DNA of 64,000 nt from Carya illinoinensis (taxonomy: Eukaryota > Streptophyta > Magnoliopsida > Fagales > Juglandaceae). The notes below the pieces were generated by a model. It had not been told where the DNA came from and ran no database searches. It worked only from the letters and a program-made list of their open reading frames with translations. Location: NCBI RefSeq assembly GCF_018687715.1, contig NC_056764.1:2172501-2236500 (forward strand). The letters are read 5' to 3'. Each line of letters starts with the position of its first letter. Within the stretch, counting starts at the first letter, position 1. This document shows positions 54,498 to 64,000 of this stretch, one piece after another. The position numbers and the translations under genes were made by a program.

Positions 54498-55306
54498 ATG
54501 GCGTCCGCAGATGTCGAATACCGATGCTTCGTCGGCGGGCTCAACTGGGCCACCGATGATCAAGCCCTGGAGCGGGCCTTTTCTCCCTACGGCGAGATCC
54601 TCGGATCGAAGGTCCGTTTGTCGTCGCAGAGATTTTCGATCTGACCCGATCCGGCTTATTTTGTCGCCGATCCGAATCTGATCTGATCTGCTATGCTCTG
54701 TTCTGTTTCTGTTACTTGATTCACTCTATGAAATGATTCTTTTATTACTATCTCTATCTCACACTAATCGGTACGTCCATCTTCATCTTTCTAACCAAAA
54801 GGCGAAGATCGATCGGTTCTTGTAGATTTTGATTCAATTTAACCTTGTATCTGTGGTAGATCTGACCTGAGTAGATGTGTTTATTTCGTTCTCAGATTAT
54901 CAACGACCGCGAGACTGGTAGGTCCAGGGGCTTCGGATTCGTAACCTTCAGCAATGAGCAGTCGATGAGGGATGCGATCGAGGGGATGAACGGCCAGGAT
55001 CTCGACGGCCGTAACATCACAGTGAACGAGGCTCAGTCCCGCGGGGGAGGTGGTGGCGGCTACAGCCGCGGTGGCGGCGGTGGAGGATACGGTGGAGGCG
55101 GTGGAGGATACGGTGGCGGCGGTGGAGGATACAGTGGAGGTGGTGGAGGATACGGCGGCGGCGGTGGACGCCGTGAAGGTGGAGGTGGGTACAGCCGAGG
55201 AGGCGGCGGAGGAGGCTACGGCGGTAGTGGGCGTGACCGTGGGTACGGGAGCGGCGGTGGGTCCAGGTACTCCAGCGGTGGTGAAAGTGGGGACTGGAGG
55301 AGCTAG
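54498..55306 (+). CDS. GRP7: glycine-rich RNA-binding protein (GRP7/GRP8 type)
   Basis: Two exons, 54498-54611 and 54896-55306, joined in phase 0, give 174 residues. One RRM spans about residues 8-86, with RNP2 CFVGGL and RNP1 RGFGFVTF. A C-terminal half of Gly-rich blocks follows, broken by Tyr, Ser and Arg (YSRGGGGGGYGG type). The intron sits between RNP2 and RNP1, as in Arabidopsis GRP7. There the protein binds its own transcript and shifts splicing to an intronic donor, making an unstable RNA. Roles in the family include clock output, cold response and immunity. The 284-base intron here could host the same control, but no intronic donor was proved. The large antisense ORFs over exon 2 are products of Gly codon repeats. 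Confidence 0.95.
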
Positions 55307-56197
55307 AGGCTAGTGTACTATTCGACTTTAGGGTCAATAGATGGTGATGGGCTTGGTTATGGTGTTATGATTTTAAATTCCGGTTTAGTTTTCTTTAGTT
55401 ATGTATCCTGAACTGAAATTAGCTTTTAATCGCATGAGGTATTCTACGCCAATTGAGTTGCTTTCTGACTGTTTTGCGTCATGGTAAACTGTATTTGGTT
55501 TTTAGCTGTAGATTTTTTACGTGGAGTTGACACCCGATCTTTCGAGTAGCGGGCAAGATTCTATCGCATCTGACATGACGTTTCCTTAGAGATTTCGTAA
55601 CTGAACAAAAAATTGATTTGATAATGATTTTAAGAAGGAAAACTTAAGAATAGAGATATATAGGACTTAATGATACGCGTTCACGTGTCGTTGAATTAGG
55701 ACTGTTCATCTGGGTTCCAGACTATAAATTTGGATATATCTGATTCGGAATCTGGGTTTCAAATCCGGTTTGAATTTCATTTTGGATTTCAAATCCGGTC
55801 TGAATTTTGGATCGGATTAGTGCGGATTATGACCCGGGCCGAAATCTGGATGAATCCGGGTTCCGGACTATACTCGGGTCTTTTTTTTTTTTTTTTTTTT
55901 TATCAAATAACGAAATATTACTTGTTATTTTTTTTTCAAGAAAATGATAATGTTGAAAAGCATAATTTTTTTTTTAATTTAAAAGTCTATATTCTATACA
56001 ACTTTTTCAAAAAAAAATGTTGAAAAACATCTTTTTTTTATATATAAAACAAAAAATATCTCTGGCTAATGTTATATGAAGTGTTTCCTTTTAAAAATAA
56101 ATTAAAATAAAGCTAATTACCTTTTTAACTAATTATATTATTTGATATTTATATATTACATTACAAAACACAACTACAATATATGAAAATTACATAT

Positions 56198-56341
56198 CTA
56201 TGAATAACAAGGCAAGCCAACGCCAACAATGGCTGATTCATCAGTATTCTTTGCCTTCATCCATTCATAGAGATCTGCTGGTGTAATTACACCTACATCC
56301 AAAAGGTCATTGCCCCTCATTTCACAATACCTCATCATACT
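56198..56341 (-). pseudogene. unidentified exon fragment
   Basis: After an acceptor (TTTGGCAG) the minus strand reads 47 codons to TAG. It opens SMMRYCEMRGNDLL, includes VITPADLYEWMKAKN and ends GVGLPCYS. The composition looks like real protein, unlike the AT-rich neighbourhood. I do not recognise the family. Its natural phase (0) does not match the phase 1 donor of the P450 exon upstream, so joining them would shift the frame and stop quickly. Confidence 0.4.
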
Positions 56342-57064
56342 CTGCCAAATTTGTTACAGTTTCACAAAAACACAAATTATTTCTTTCACTTATAATAGAA
56401 CAAGCTAGAGGGTTGATTAATAAAGATTTTTTTTTTTAAGTTTTAAAATTATGCAAAATTATGTATTTTCCAAAATGCAAAGAGAGAACCCTCTTGACTC
56501 ATTCTATCATATACCATCTCTAATCTATTGTCTTTTATCAACACAACCTTCAAGCAAAAAATCATGGATCCCAAACGAAACTGACTTTCCAAATGCAGAG
56601 CACTAGAGAATGATGCCAAGATATGAGGTCAATACTCCTCAAACAATCTCATCAAAACAAACCCAAAATTAACAAAAAGAGAACCCTCTCCTCAAACATT
56701 CTTCAACTATCTATATTCAAACCATTATTCAAAATCATCTCTATATGATGAAAAAAAATTATGTCAAAAATATAATTATTAAAAGCATACTTTTAAATTA
56801 ATTAATTTTCATTAGTGACAAGAAAAAAAACTAACAAGTAATTTATGATCTTTGCAGAGGATGTTTCTACCCGAGAATAATATCCAACCACAACAAATTA
56901 TTTACTTTCCGAGAAAATGATATATAATGCGCTGTTTTTGTTCTTGTTAAAAGTAGAAAAGCAGACCCTTTTAACTAAAACTTTGAAGAATCGATCAATA
57001 ACAACTATCAAGTTGATTAACTAATATCTGGCCAAATCACAGAAGAGAAGATTGTAAGCAGTAC

Positions 57065-57169
57065 CAGGGATATTGACGGGGAATGACATGAGTCCTTGCA
57101 AAAAGTTGTCGAAAGATTCACCAATATTTTCCCTTGATTTGTTTGGTTCATAACTGAACGGCTGTGCTC
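57065..57169 (-). pseudogene. cytochrome P450 exon fragment (CYP87-like)
   Basis: After the acceptor TTTTACAG, 35 codons read AQPFSYEPNKSRENIG, then FDNFLQGLMSFPVNIPG, and the sequence reaches the donor GTACTG. The FxxGLxSFPxNxPG pattern is the region before the C helix of plant CYP85-clan enzymes, nearest in memory to CYP87/CYP728. Both borders are phase 1. No other P450 exon (I helix, heme Cys) is nearby, so this is an isolated fragment. Confidence 0.6.
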
Positions 57170-57560
57170 CTGTAAAATCAAAGATCATTTGCAAATGACC
57201 GAAAAATAAGTTAATATTGAATTTTCAGGAAAATAATTATATATATATATATAAACTTCAAGAAATGGATCGGATGATGGTAATTCTTTTTCTTTTCAAG
57301 CACTTGCAAGCAAAGCTATTTTAGAACATATATATTATTGGTTGCAAATAATTTGTTATAAATACTAATTTTTCTCGTAGTTGGGAGGAGGTTGATCATT
57401 GGAATATTGTATTTTATCGTAACGAGTAGGGAGTGGGTATTAACTAAGAATTATAATATGAGAGCCAACCATACTACTGAGAAAAGAGATGCTTACAAAA
57501 CTGCCTCAAAGCAACCATCATCATCCATTTAAAGGCCGAAAAATCCCATTCGACAAAACA

Positions 57561-57678
57561 CTAGATCTACCAAATCTATCCAAGCACAGAGAGACCCAGT
57601 TCACCAAATCACTAGATCTATTAGATCTATCCAAGCACAGAGAGACCCAGTTCACCCAATCACTAGATCTACCACATT
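57561..57678. repeat. 51-base tandem repeat
   Basis: Two full units, 57561-57611 and 57612-57662, start CTAGATCTA and share CCAAGCACAGAGAGACCCAG. A third partial unit follows. It lies just outside the solo LTR. Confidence 0.75.
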
Positions 57679-57724
57679 TACATTCATCGTTCACATTGGT
57701 CATCGGCAATCGAGACAGACACGG

Positions 57725-60700
57725 TGTGACGCCCCCAAATTCCGTTTGGGATTGGACGGACATTTGAAGTGTCGAGACATGCAACACAAGGTTACCTGCC
57801 CCCGTTCATGATATATAAGATGCAATAATCCTAACATGCATCTAACATTATGCAATATTCACAGCGGATAATTTTTTTCTTTAGCAATACTATGCACCAA
57901 ACTGAAAATATCCCAAAGTACTGGAGATGCAACTCCATCGTACAAGTAGTAATTTAACTACTATATTAACATTAACGACGCACCGTCCTTCAGTCGACTG
58001 TGTCTAGTTGGTCAGCTCCTGATCTTCCTTCAGGTCCTGTAACAAGATCTACCATTCGGGGGGAATGGTAGTTGGGACTACACAGTGAGATTTGATTACA
58101 AATCTCAGCAAGTTAACAAAAAACTTCCATACAGACTAATGATGCATGTATGACAGTAAAAGCATAAATGCATAATCAAATTCATAAGTAATTAAAGCAT
58201 AACTTAGCATACAACATAGCATAATTGACATAGCTTAAATTGAATCATGAATTGAACTTGACTTAGCATGAACTTGCTCTGAAACTTGAATTAACATGAA
58301 AAATACATACTCCACAGTTGTTGTGGCCCCATGTATTCTACACAAACTTGACTTAACATTAAAAATACATACTCCACAGTTGTTGTGGCCCCATGTATTC
58401 TACACAAACTTGACTTAACATGAAAAATACATACTCCACAGTTGTTGTGGCCCCATGTATTCTACGTGTAAATACATACTCCACAGTTGTTGTGGCCCCA
58501 TATATTCTACACAAACTTGACTTAACATGAAAAATACATACTCCACAGTTGTTGTGGCCCCATGTATTCTACGTGTAAATACATACTCCACAGTTGTTGT
58601 GGCCCCGTGTATTCTACACAAACTTGACTTAACATGAAAAATACATACTCCACAGTTGTTGTGGCCCCATGTATTCTATGTGTAAATACATACTCCACAG
58701 TTGTTGTGGCCCCATGTATTCTACACAAACTTAATATGAAACGTGACTGGAATACGAAAGGATTGAAGCCCTAACGTAACATAACGTGATTTGAACATAA
58801 CTTGAAATACATGACCAACTTGAGATAGAAACATTTCATAACATGGCATAACATATAACAGACAACATATTTAACATGACATACTTGTAATGTACAGTAA
58901 TACATGACAGAATATATTATGTAACAGATAAAAATTGATGACAGAATAAATTCTGTATAATAGACAATTACGTGATAACTTGGCATGGCATGACATATTT
59001 GATAACATACATACATACACTGTAGTTCCTTTACTTAGCACACATACACAGTAGACTGCTAGTAAGTTAAAAGCTAACTTACCTCGATCTCCGCGTTTCT
59101 TATAAAACTTCAAGTGCGATCACGAGGAACTGTAATTAGTGATTCTAAAAGTTAGAACTAAATCACTAATAATTTGAAATATGGAAAAATACTAACTTAA
59201 AGAGTAAAATTTCCATTTTACTTTCTACATGTAGGAAAATTACCGTTTTACCCATAACTTAAGGATTTTGCATACTAACTCCAAAAGTTACCAAAATTTA
59301 CATGCCTCATGTAAATTTTATCCTCAACTCAAATATCAATTTAGAAAAATTTAAAATTAATCACAACTATTAAAACTCCATAGGGCCGAAATTCTCATAT
59401 GCTATTTCTATTGATTTTTGTTTCCAACTTGTTTTGATCAACATTTTGATCTATGACTTATAAATATGTGATCTTCAAACCAAACCATCACATGGTTTAA
59501 AAAGATGTCCTAAAACATATATAAGCTTCTAATTCAAGATCACATGGTTAAAAATTAACCAAAACATAAATTTAGCCAAGAACATCCACACTTTGGCTTA
59601 TCTGAATATCTCTTTACATAAAATTTCATATCTTTGAAACTAACATCAAATATCTTCAAAATAATAATATAACATGTATATAAGATGCTTAGGATCCTCC
59701 AATAAAATTATCAAAGTCATTAGAATAGGTTTAGACCACCAAAGAGTTAAACTTTCTCAAAACAGAAACTGTTTTTCCTCTTCCAGTTTCTAAGTTTCTA
59801 AATCTAAGAAAATCTTTCATCAAAACCTTTAATCATGCAAAAATCCTCAACCAATAGTCATATATACATGTTAAAAATACTCCATAAAAATTTCGGACCA
59901 ATATCTATCCATTAGCTTGGTCAAAAACTCCAAACTATAACATACTCTCCAGATTCACGCCCAGAATGACCTTTCCATGGTTAAAAATACTTTTGACTGA
60001 CCAAATGACCATGGAATGATACGAAAAATACATCTACGGAAACTAGACTCAAAGAGGAACAACTTATATGAAGGAGACTTTATGATAAAACACTTACAAA
60101 AGATTCGAAATGGGTGTGCAAAAGAACTCCTAAAAGCTGTCCGAGAGAGAGTGTTTGGTATTCTTTCAATGGAAAGCATAAATGAAGATAATTTCGTGGG
60201 GAGAGGTAGCTGGAGATACTTGTGGATAAGATATGAAAGAGATGAGGCTGGAGTGAGAGTTAAGTGTGGTTTTCTCCTACCCAAAATATCTATAAAAGAT
60301 TATCTCATAATATTCTATCCAATAGTATCTACAAAAATTCAACTTAAGATATTTTTATCTAATAATATCTATAAAATCAACTCAAAATATTTTTACCCAA
60401 TAATATTCATGAAAATTACCTCAAGATATTTCTTTTTATCCAATAATATCTACAGTTTTGAACAGACGTTTTGTCCGAAAATATGAAAAAATGTTATTGC
60501 GCCATAAGACTTTAAATAACCCTCCGAGTCTAATGGCACAAACCATAATACATTTTGACACTTCTAACTATCTCCAATAATCAAAAATACACTTATGATA
60601 CCATAGTAAATAATAACACTAACTATATAGTTAAACAAAAACCTATACGATTAATGGATTCGTGAAAACTTATGAGGTTTTCACGAGGTTCCTAAAGTTA

Positions 60701-60739
60701 ATAGAAATTTCACAATTGAATTTCTAGCGGGCTGTTACA
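57725..60739 (-). mobile_element. 3.0 kb solo LTR with CACGG duplications
   Basis: The segment starts TGTGACGCCCCC and ends GGGCTGTTACA (in reverse, TGTAACAGCCC). It is flanked by CACGG at 57720-57724 and 60740-60744. TG...CA ends with a perfect five-base duplication, and no internal repeat of one end by the other, point to a single LTR left by recombination between two LTRs. It has no coding sequence I recognise. Orientation is uncertain; minus is suggested because TGTAACAGCCC resembles LTR starts. At 3 kb it is long, as in some Ty3/gypsy groups. It contains the minisatellite at 58303-58735. Confidence 0.75.
58303..58735. repeat. minisatellite with a hairpin in every unit
   Basis: Eight copies of CCACAGTTGTTGTGG occur in units of about 43 and 63 bases. 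Long units contain ACACAAACTTGACTTAACAT; short units have ACGTGTAAATA instead. In each unit CCACA and TGTGG pair around GTTGT, and the flanking AATACAT and ATGTATT can extend the stem. Minus-strand ORFs over it are repeats of one peptide and not a gene. Confidence 0.85.
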
Positions 60740-60836
60740 CACGGCAGTGAAAAAAAACCAATCAAAACCGATGAAAATCTCGAACAAATTCAAATGAAAA
60801 GGAAAAAAGAAGTAGAGTGGAAGAGCGGGGAAATAC

Positions 60837-60912
60837 CTTTGAAGGTCCAGGAATGACCGGAAGGCTTAGATGAGATGAGATCGTCCGGAAGATCGAGCTT
60901 GCCTTCCCCCAT
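60837..60912 (-). pseudogene. first coding exon of a GYF-domain EXA1-like gene (captured fragment)
   Basis: ATG at 60912 opens MGEGKLDLPDDLISSKPSGH, followed by SWTFK, and the exon ends at AAAG|GTATTT after 76 bases (phase 1). The first 20 residues match, from memory, the start of plant EXA1/GIGYF-like proteins, which repress translation through eIF4E binding. No further EXA1 exon (GYF domain) lies downstream on this strand. About 340 bases of GA-rich sequence upstream (60913-61250) look like its original leader and promoter. The phase lets it splice in frame to the P450 fragment. Confidence 0.55.
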
Positions 60913-61469
60913 TAATGAGTCGCGAGATTGAGAGAGCGAGAGCGAGAGAGAAAGAGAGAAGGAAGATCCAATCGAGCTAGACAAATAAACACACACTGAC
61001 GCAAACTGGATTGGAGCTCCGAAGATACAAAGCCAAGGTAGTCAAGAGGGAGAAAGAGAGGGAGAGTAGCTCAAGTAATTGTGGAATTTAGGAGGTTTGG
61101 ATAATCTAGGGTTTCGGAAGCAGCTTTTGGTAGCACTCGCAGGAGGCAGAGAGGGAAACTGGGGGAGGGAGAGACCCACTTCGTATCGCAGAGAGAGAGA
61201 GAGAGATATGAAATTGATGGGGGGGCGGTGGGGTAGAATTAGGGTTTTTCTTTTTTAGTTTATAAACGGGTACCGGGTTGAAACCCGGGTCCCGGATTTA
61301 AAATTCACTGGAATCTGGTATAACCGGAATCTGGGCCGGGCCGGATTTGAACAGCCCTATGTTGATCAATTACGTTGAACGGGGGGGGATTGATCACCTC
61401 GTCACACTCAAAACTATCTTAATATAATCATCGTTCACCTCTTCTCCCTTCGTGTGTTCTTCACCCTTT

Positions 61470-61680
61470 TAGGTCCGTTTGTTTATTTAAATTTAAGCAA
61501 TCACATTTTATCTTATCTTATTATTATATATTTTTAAATTTTTTATATAAAATATAATAAATAATTTAATATTTAAAAATTTAAAAATAAAATTAATATT
61601 AAAAAATTATATTATAATATTATTTTATTCCATTTTTAATAAATTATTTCATCTAAATTATGTAACTAATTGGAGCCTTA
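61470..61680 (+). mobile_element. AT-rich MITE, family copy 3
   Basis: Runs from AGGTCCGTTTGTTTATTT to AACTAATTGGAGCCTTA. The core AAAATATAATAAATAATTTA and AAATTATATTATAATATTAT nearly repeats the copy at 42019-42231. Non-coding. Confidence 0.6.
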
Positions 61681-63558
61681 ATCTCAATTTTATCATTCTT
61701 ATCTCGTAATTCCTGATTTTTCCCTAGAGTCAAAATGAATAGGGATATATATAATAGAGTTAAAGTACATATTGTAATAAAAAATATAATTTAAAATTTA
61801 AAAATTTATAACTTATAACTTAAGTATTATTAAAAAATTATTTATTATTTGATTATTATATGTTTAAAATACTTTTTAACATAATATTTTTGTTTGGAAA
61901 TAAATTAAAAAAGTACGATGATTATTTAAATTTTTAAAAATTATAATCATATTTTTAAAAATTTAAAAATTATAATTATCTTAAAATTATATAGATATTT
62001 TGATCTATTGATAATTTTTTTAAAATTCTAATAACATTTTTCACATTATTCAAAAAAACACGTTTGAGAAAAAGTATCAAACGTATTTTTTAACTTATTT
62101 GAGATTAAAAGTATTTTAATATGTAACATTTAAACGATCTAATTTTTTCATTGAAGAGTTTTTAAGAATATTTAATTATTTTTTAAGATTCTTAATGTAA
62201 CCCCAAATAGGTCTTAAAAAATGCATTTGATCAGTACTTTTTGATTTCACCCCAATAATAACCAATAAGAAGATCTCAGTATTACATAAGATAAATACCA
62301 TGAGATTCACACTATATGATTTCTACTGAAATGAAATACTTACAAAATAATTTTTTTTTTTCCTTTCCTCTGCCTCCATATATGACAAGTGACTATTACC
62401 AGTTCTACTACTCGTTACTATCATTAGTAGATGACCACTCAATCTGCATCCTCTTAATAAATCAGCATCTGTTATATAATAAAAAAATTAAAAATTAAAA
62501 AAAATTATATAGGAAACAACCACTGTTTGGGGAGCAGCTGGATCACACATGATATGACTTAAGTGAAATGACCAAAAATTCCCTATAACAAAATCCATGT
62601 TCCGCATGTTCCTTCTTGTTTCACCAATTTCAGATTTTTTTTACTTCCTCTCTCCCTGTTGCCCAAGCCCATCCTCCCCCCCCAAACACCCAAGTCACCC
62701 ATTCTCTCCCCATCCCCTTGTGTTGCCCATCCTTTGCGGGATATGAAAGGGGTGGTAATGGGGAGGCTACGGTGGAGCTAGTGGTACCGTCGATTGTCGA
62801 GGTGGCAATATAGTGGTTTGGTGGTGCAGATCTGGTCATGAGGGAGAGAGGACCCGTGAGGGAGAGGGCATGTGAGGGAGAGAGGAAGGTCAGTGTAGGT
62901 TGGGGAATGAGGGTATGGCTAAGGGATGGAGGTTTGGCGTGCTCGTGGGGGGCTATAGGTGGCATATCTGAGCCACAACGTGAGGGAACTGTGTAGAGAA
63001 AGAGGGCATGTGTGTGAGGGAAGAGGGAGGAGCTATGGGCCTAGGGCTGGGGGAGGAGGAAGGGCTCGGTGGTGGTGTTCAGTTGCTGTGGTGGGAGGCC
63101 CAATTGACGACAGCGAGAGATCTAGGCTATAGCAGGGACACGCGTGAGAAGAGAGGGAGGGGCTGTGCGAGGACCAGCTTTTAGGGAAAAAAAAAAACCA
63201 CATAGGGTGTACAATGTGTGCACCACTACAATGACTGCTACAATTGCTGCTCCCTATAATAACTCTAAAAAAAAAAAAACATAAAAACAAAACTTACATT
63301 CAAATTTATAACAGTGGAGAGTTATGACTTGCCACGATTCGTAGATTTTCATTCTAAGACTTTTTCCTACAATTCCAAGCAGCACAAAAAATATTATTTA
63401 TGAAGAGAAAGCTACATCCAATTTCTTCCACAAATTGTGGAGCAACAATTTCTATTATCAAATTATTCAAGACTCACGCTAACAATTGATGATTAGTGTA
63501 GTAGGGAAGGGAGAAAAAAAGAAGAAGAAAAATGATAATCCTTACTATTGCCTTTCAG

Positions 63559-63634
63559 ATAGGTTGCAGTCATGGCATCTATGTTGGACACAAAATCTTA
63601 CATTTATGCTCAAGATGTATCATATTTTTTACAG
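63559..63634 (+). pseudogene. exon-like fragment of unknown origin
   Basis: A good acceptor (TATTGCCTTTCAG) precedes and a good donor (ACAG|GTTAGT) follows 76 bases. All frames are open; one reads MASMLDTKSYIYAQDVSYFL. I recognise no family and find no partner exons, so this may be a gene remnant or chance. Confidence 0.25.
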
Positions 63635-64000
63635 GTTAGTATCTATCAACCTTCCTGTAGATCCTCTTCTGAAGATCCAGAGAAATATGAAGTTGGTTCT
63701 TCATGTAAAATAGAACATAGGTTGACAGTGGCGACAAGATTCACAGCGTCGAGAGGCGACACACGCTAAGGCATCAAAGGGAGAGAGGTTCACAATATCG
63801 AGGGAAGATAGAGGCAGGGGTGAAGGATTTGGGAGAGCTACTCATGATGTTGAAGGTGGACATGGAGATGGGTGAGGTTACTCGATGAGAGGGGTAAGGG
63901 ATCTGGGTTTCTGATTGTGTGCTGTGCGGTCCCATTCTTAACCTCATGGGTGGGCTATGTGGCAACAAATAATTGAAGGCTGTTTTTAACCCTTTATCAG

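Larger units (their letters stand above)
55697..61359 (-). mobile_element. probable hAT-like element carrying gene fragments (Pack-type)
   Basis: The left end reads TAGGACTGTTCA and the right end, in reverse, reads TAGGGCTGTTCA (11 of 12 match). Both subterminal regions are crowded with CCGG, CCGGGTT and ATCCGG words, as in plant hAT elements. Flanking octamers CGTTGAAT and TGTTGATC agree at five of eight positions, possibly an aged 8-base duplication. The inside holds three unrelated exon fragments, all on the minus strand, and a 3.0 kb solo LTR inserted later. Without the LTR the element is about 2.6 kb. No transposase is recognisable, so it would be non-autonomous. Short ends and the imperfect duplication keep this provisional. 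Confidence 0.55.
61360..64000. other. right-hand spacer, no convincing gene
   Basis: Holds an AT-rich MITE (61470-61680), very AT-rich sequence to about 62320, then a block at 62640-63180 that is C/T-rich and then G/A-rich with repeated GAGGGAGAG words. One exon-like stretch lies at 63559-63634, and another purine-rich block at 63775-63900. ORFs here are low-complexity. Confidence 0.45.

Noticed and set aside
55017..55337. 106-codon antisense ORF over GRP exon 2
   Set aside because: His/Arg-rich product of reverse-read Gly codons; a shadow of the RNA-binding protein.
58415..58728. Minus-strand ORFs with a repeated peptide
   Set aside because: They are the translated minisatellite; the peptide repeat follows from the DNA unit length.
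58303..58735. CRISPR-like repeat array
   Set aside because: Tandem units without unique spacers, in a plant nuclear retroelement; a minisatellite.
57725..60739. Reading the 3.0 kb segment as a complete non-autonomous retrotransposon with short LTRs
   Set aside because: Its two ends do not repeat each other directly and no primer site or purine tract is seen; a solo LTR explains the TG...CA ends and duplication better.

Overview
The window is nuclear DNA from a flowering plant. Its genes have several introns with GT-AG borders, a mitochondrial ATP synthase delta-prime gene, a long intronless pentatricopeptide repeat gene, an FCS-like zinc finger gene and a receptor-like cytoplasmic kinase. 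The spacers are AT-rich and carry LTR retrotransposons, foldback MITEs and SINE-like relics. A recurrent AT-rich MITE and the protein sequences suggest a woody eudicot, perhaps a Fagales tree such as walnut or hickory. That assignment is from memory and was not tested.

Layout, left to right. 241-2396: ATP synthase subunit delta-prime (+). 6262-6860: FLZ zinc finger gene (+). 9587-12253: P-class PPR protein (+). 13447-17457: PBL19-like kinase (-), with a non-coding 5' exon to about 18.3 kb. 19404-24990: a 5.6 kb Ty1/copia-type element with 5-bp target duplications, an open gag, a decayed pol and a separate antisense ORF unit. 30340-38415: eIF4G (+), nine coding exons. 39907-41552: ribosomal protein eL43/L37a (+). 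43203-45750: MORN-repeat membrane protein (-). 49824-53554: casein kinase 2 beta subunit (-), head to head with a GRP7-like glycine-rich RNA-binding protein at 54498-55306 (+). 55697-61359: a probable hAT-like element holding fragments of unrelated genes (a GYF/EXA1-like first exon, a CYP87-like P450 exon and an unidentified exon), interrupted by a 3.0 kb solo LTR with perfect CACGG duplications. 61360-64000: no convincing gene.

The genes do not form a pathway. Several are housekeeping functions: translation (eIF4G, eL43), RNA binding (GRP, PPR), mitochondrial ATP synthesis and CK2 signalling. The GRP and eL43 promoters carry the GGCCCA/TGGGCT elements typical of plant translation and growth genes, and GRP also has a telo-box. 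The most unusual parts are the two mobile elements. One is a gag-bearing, pol-defective copia element with an internal antisense transcription unit. The other is a gene-fragment-carrying DNA element in which the captured GYF/EXA1-like exon could splice in frame to the P450 exon across the solo LTR.

Exon borders were set by hand from splice consensus and reading-frame continuity. Gene identities rest on remembered family sequences, not on searches.
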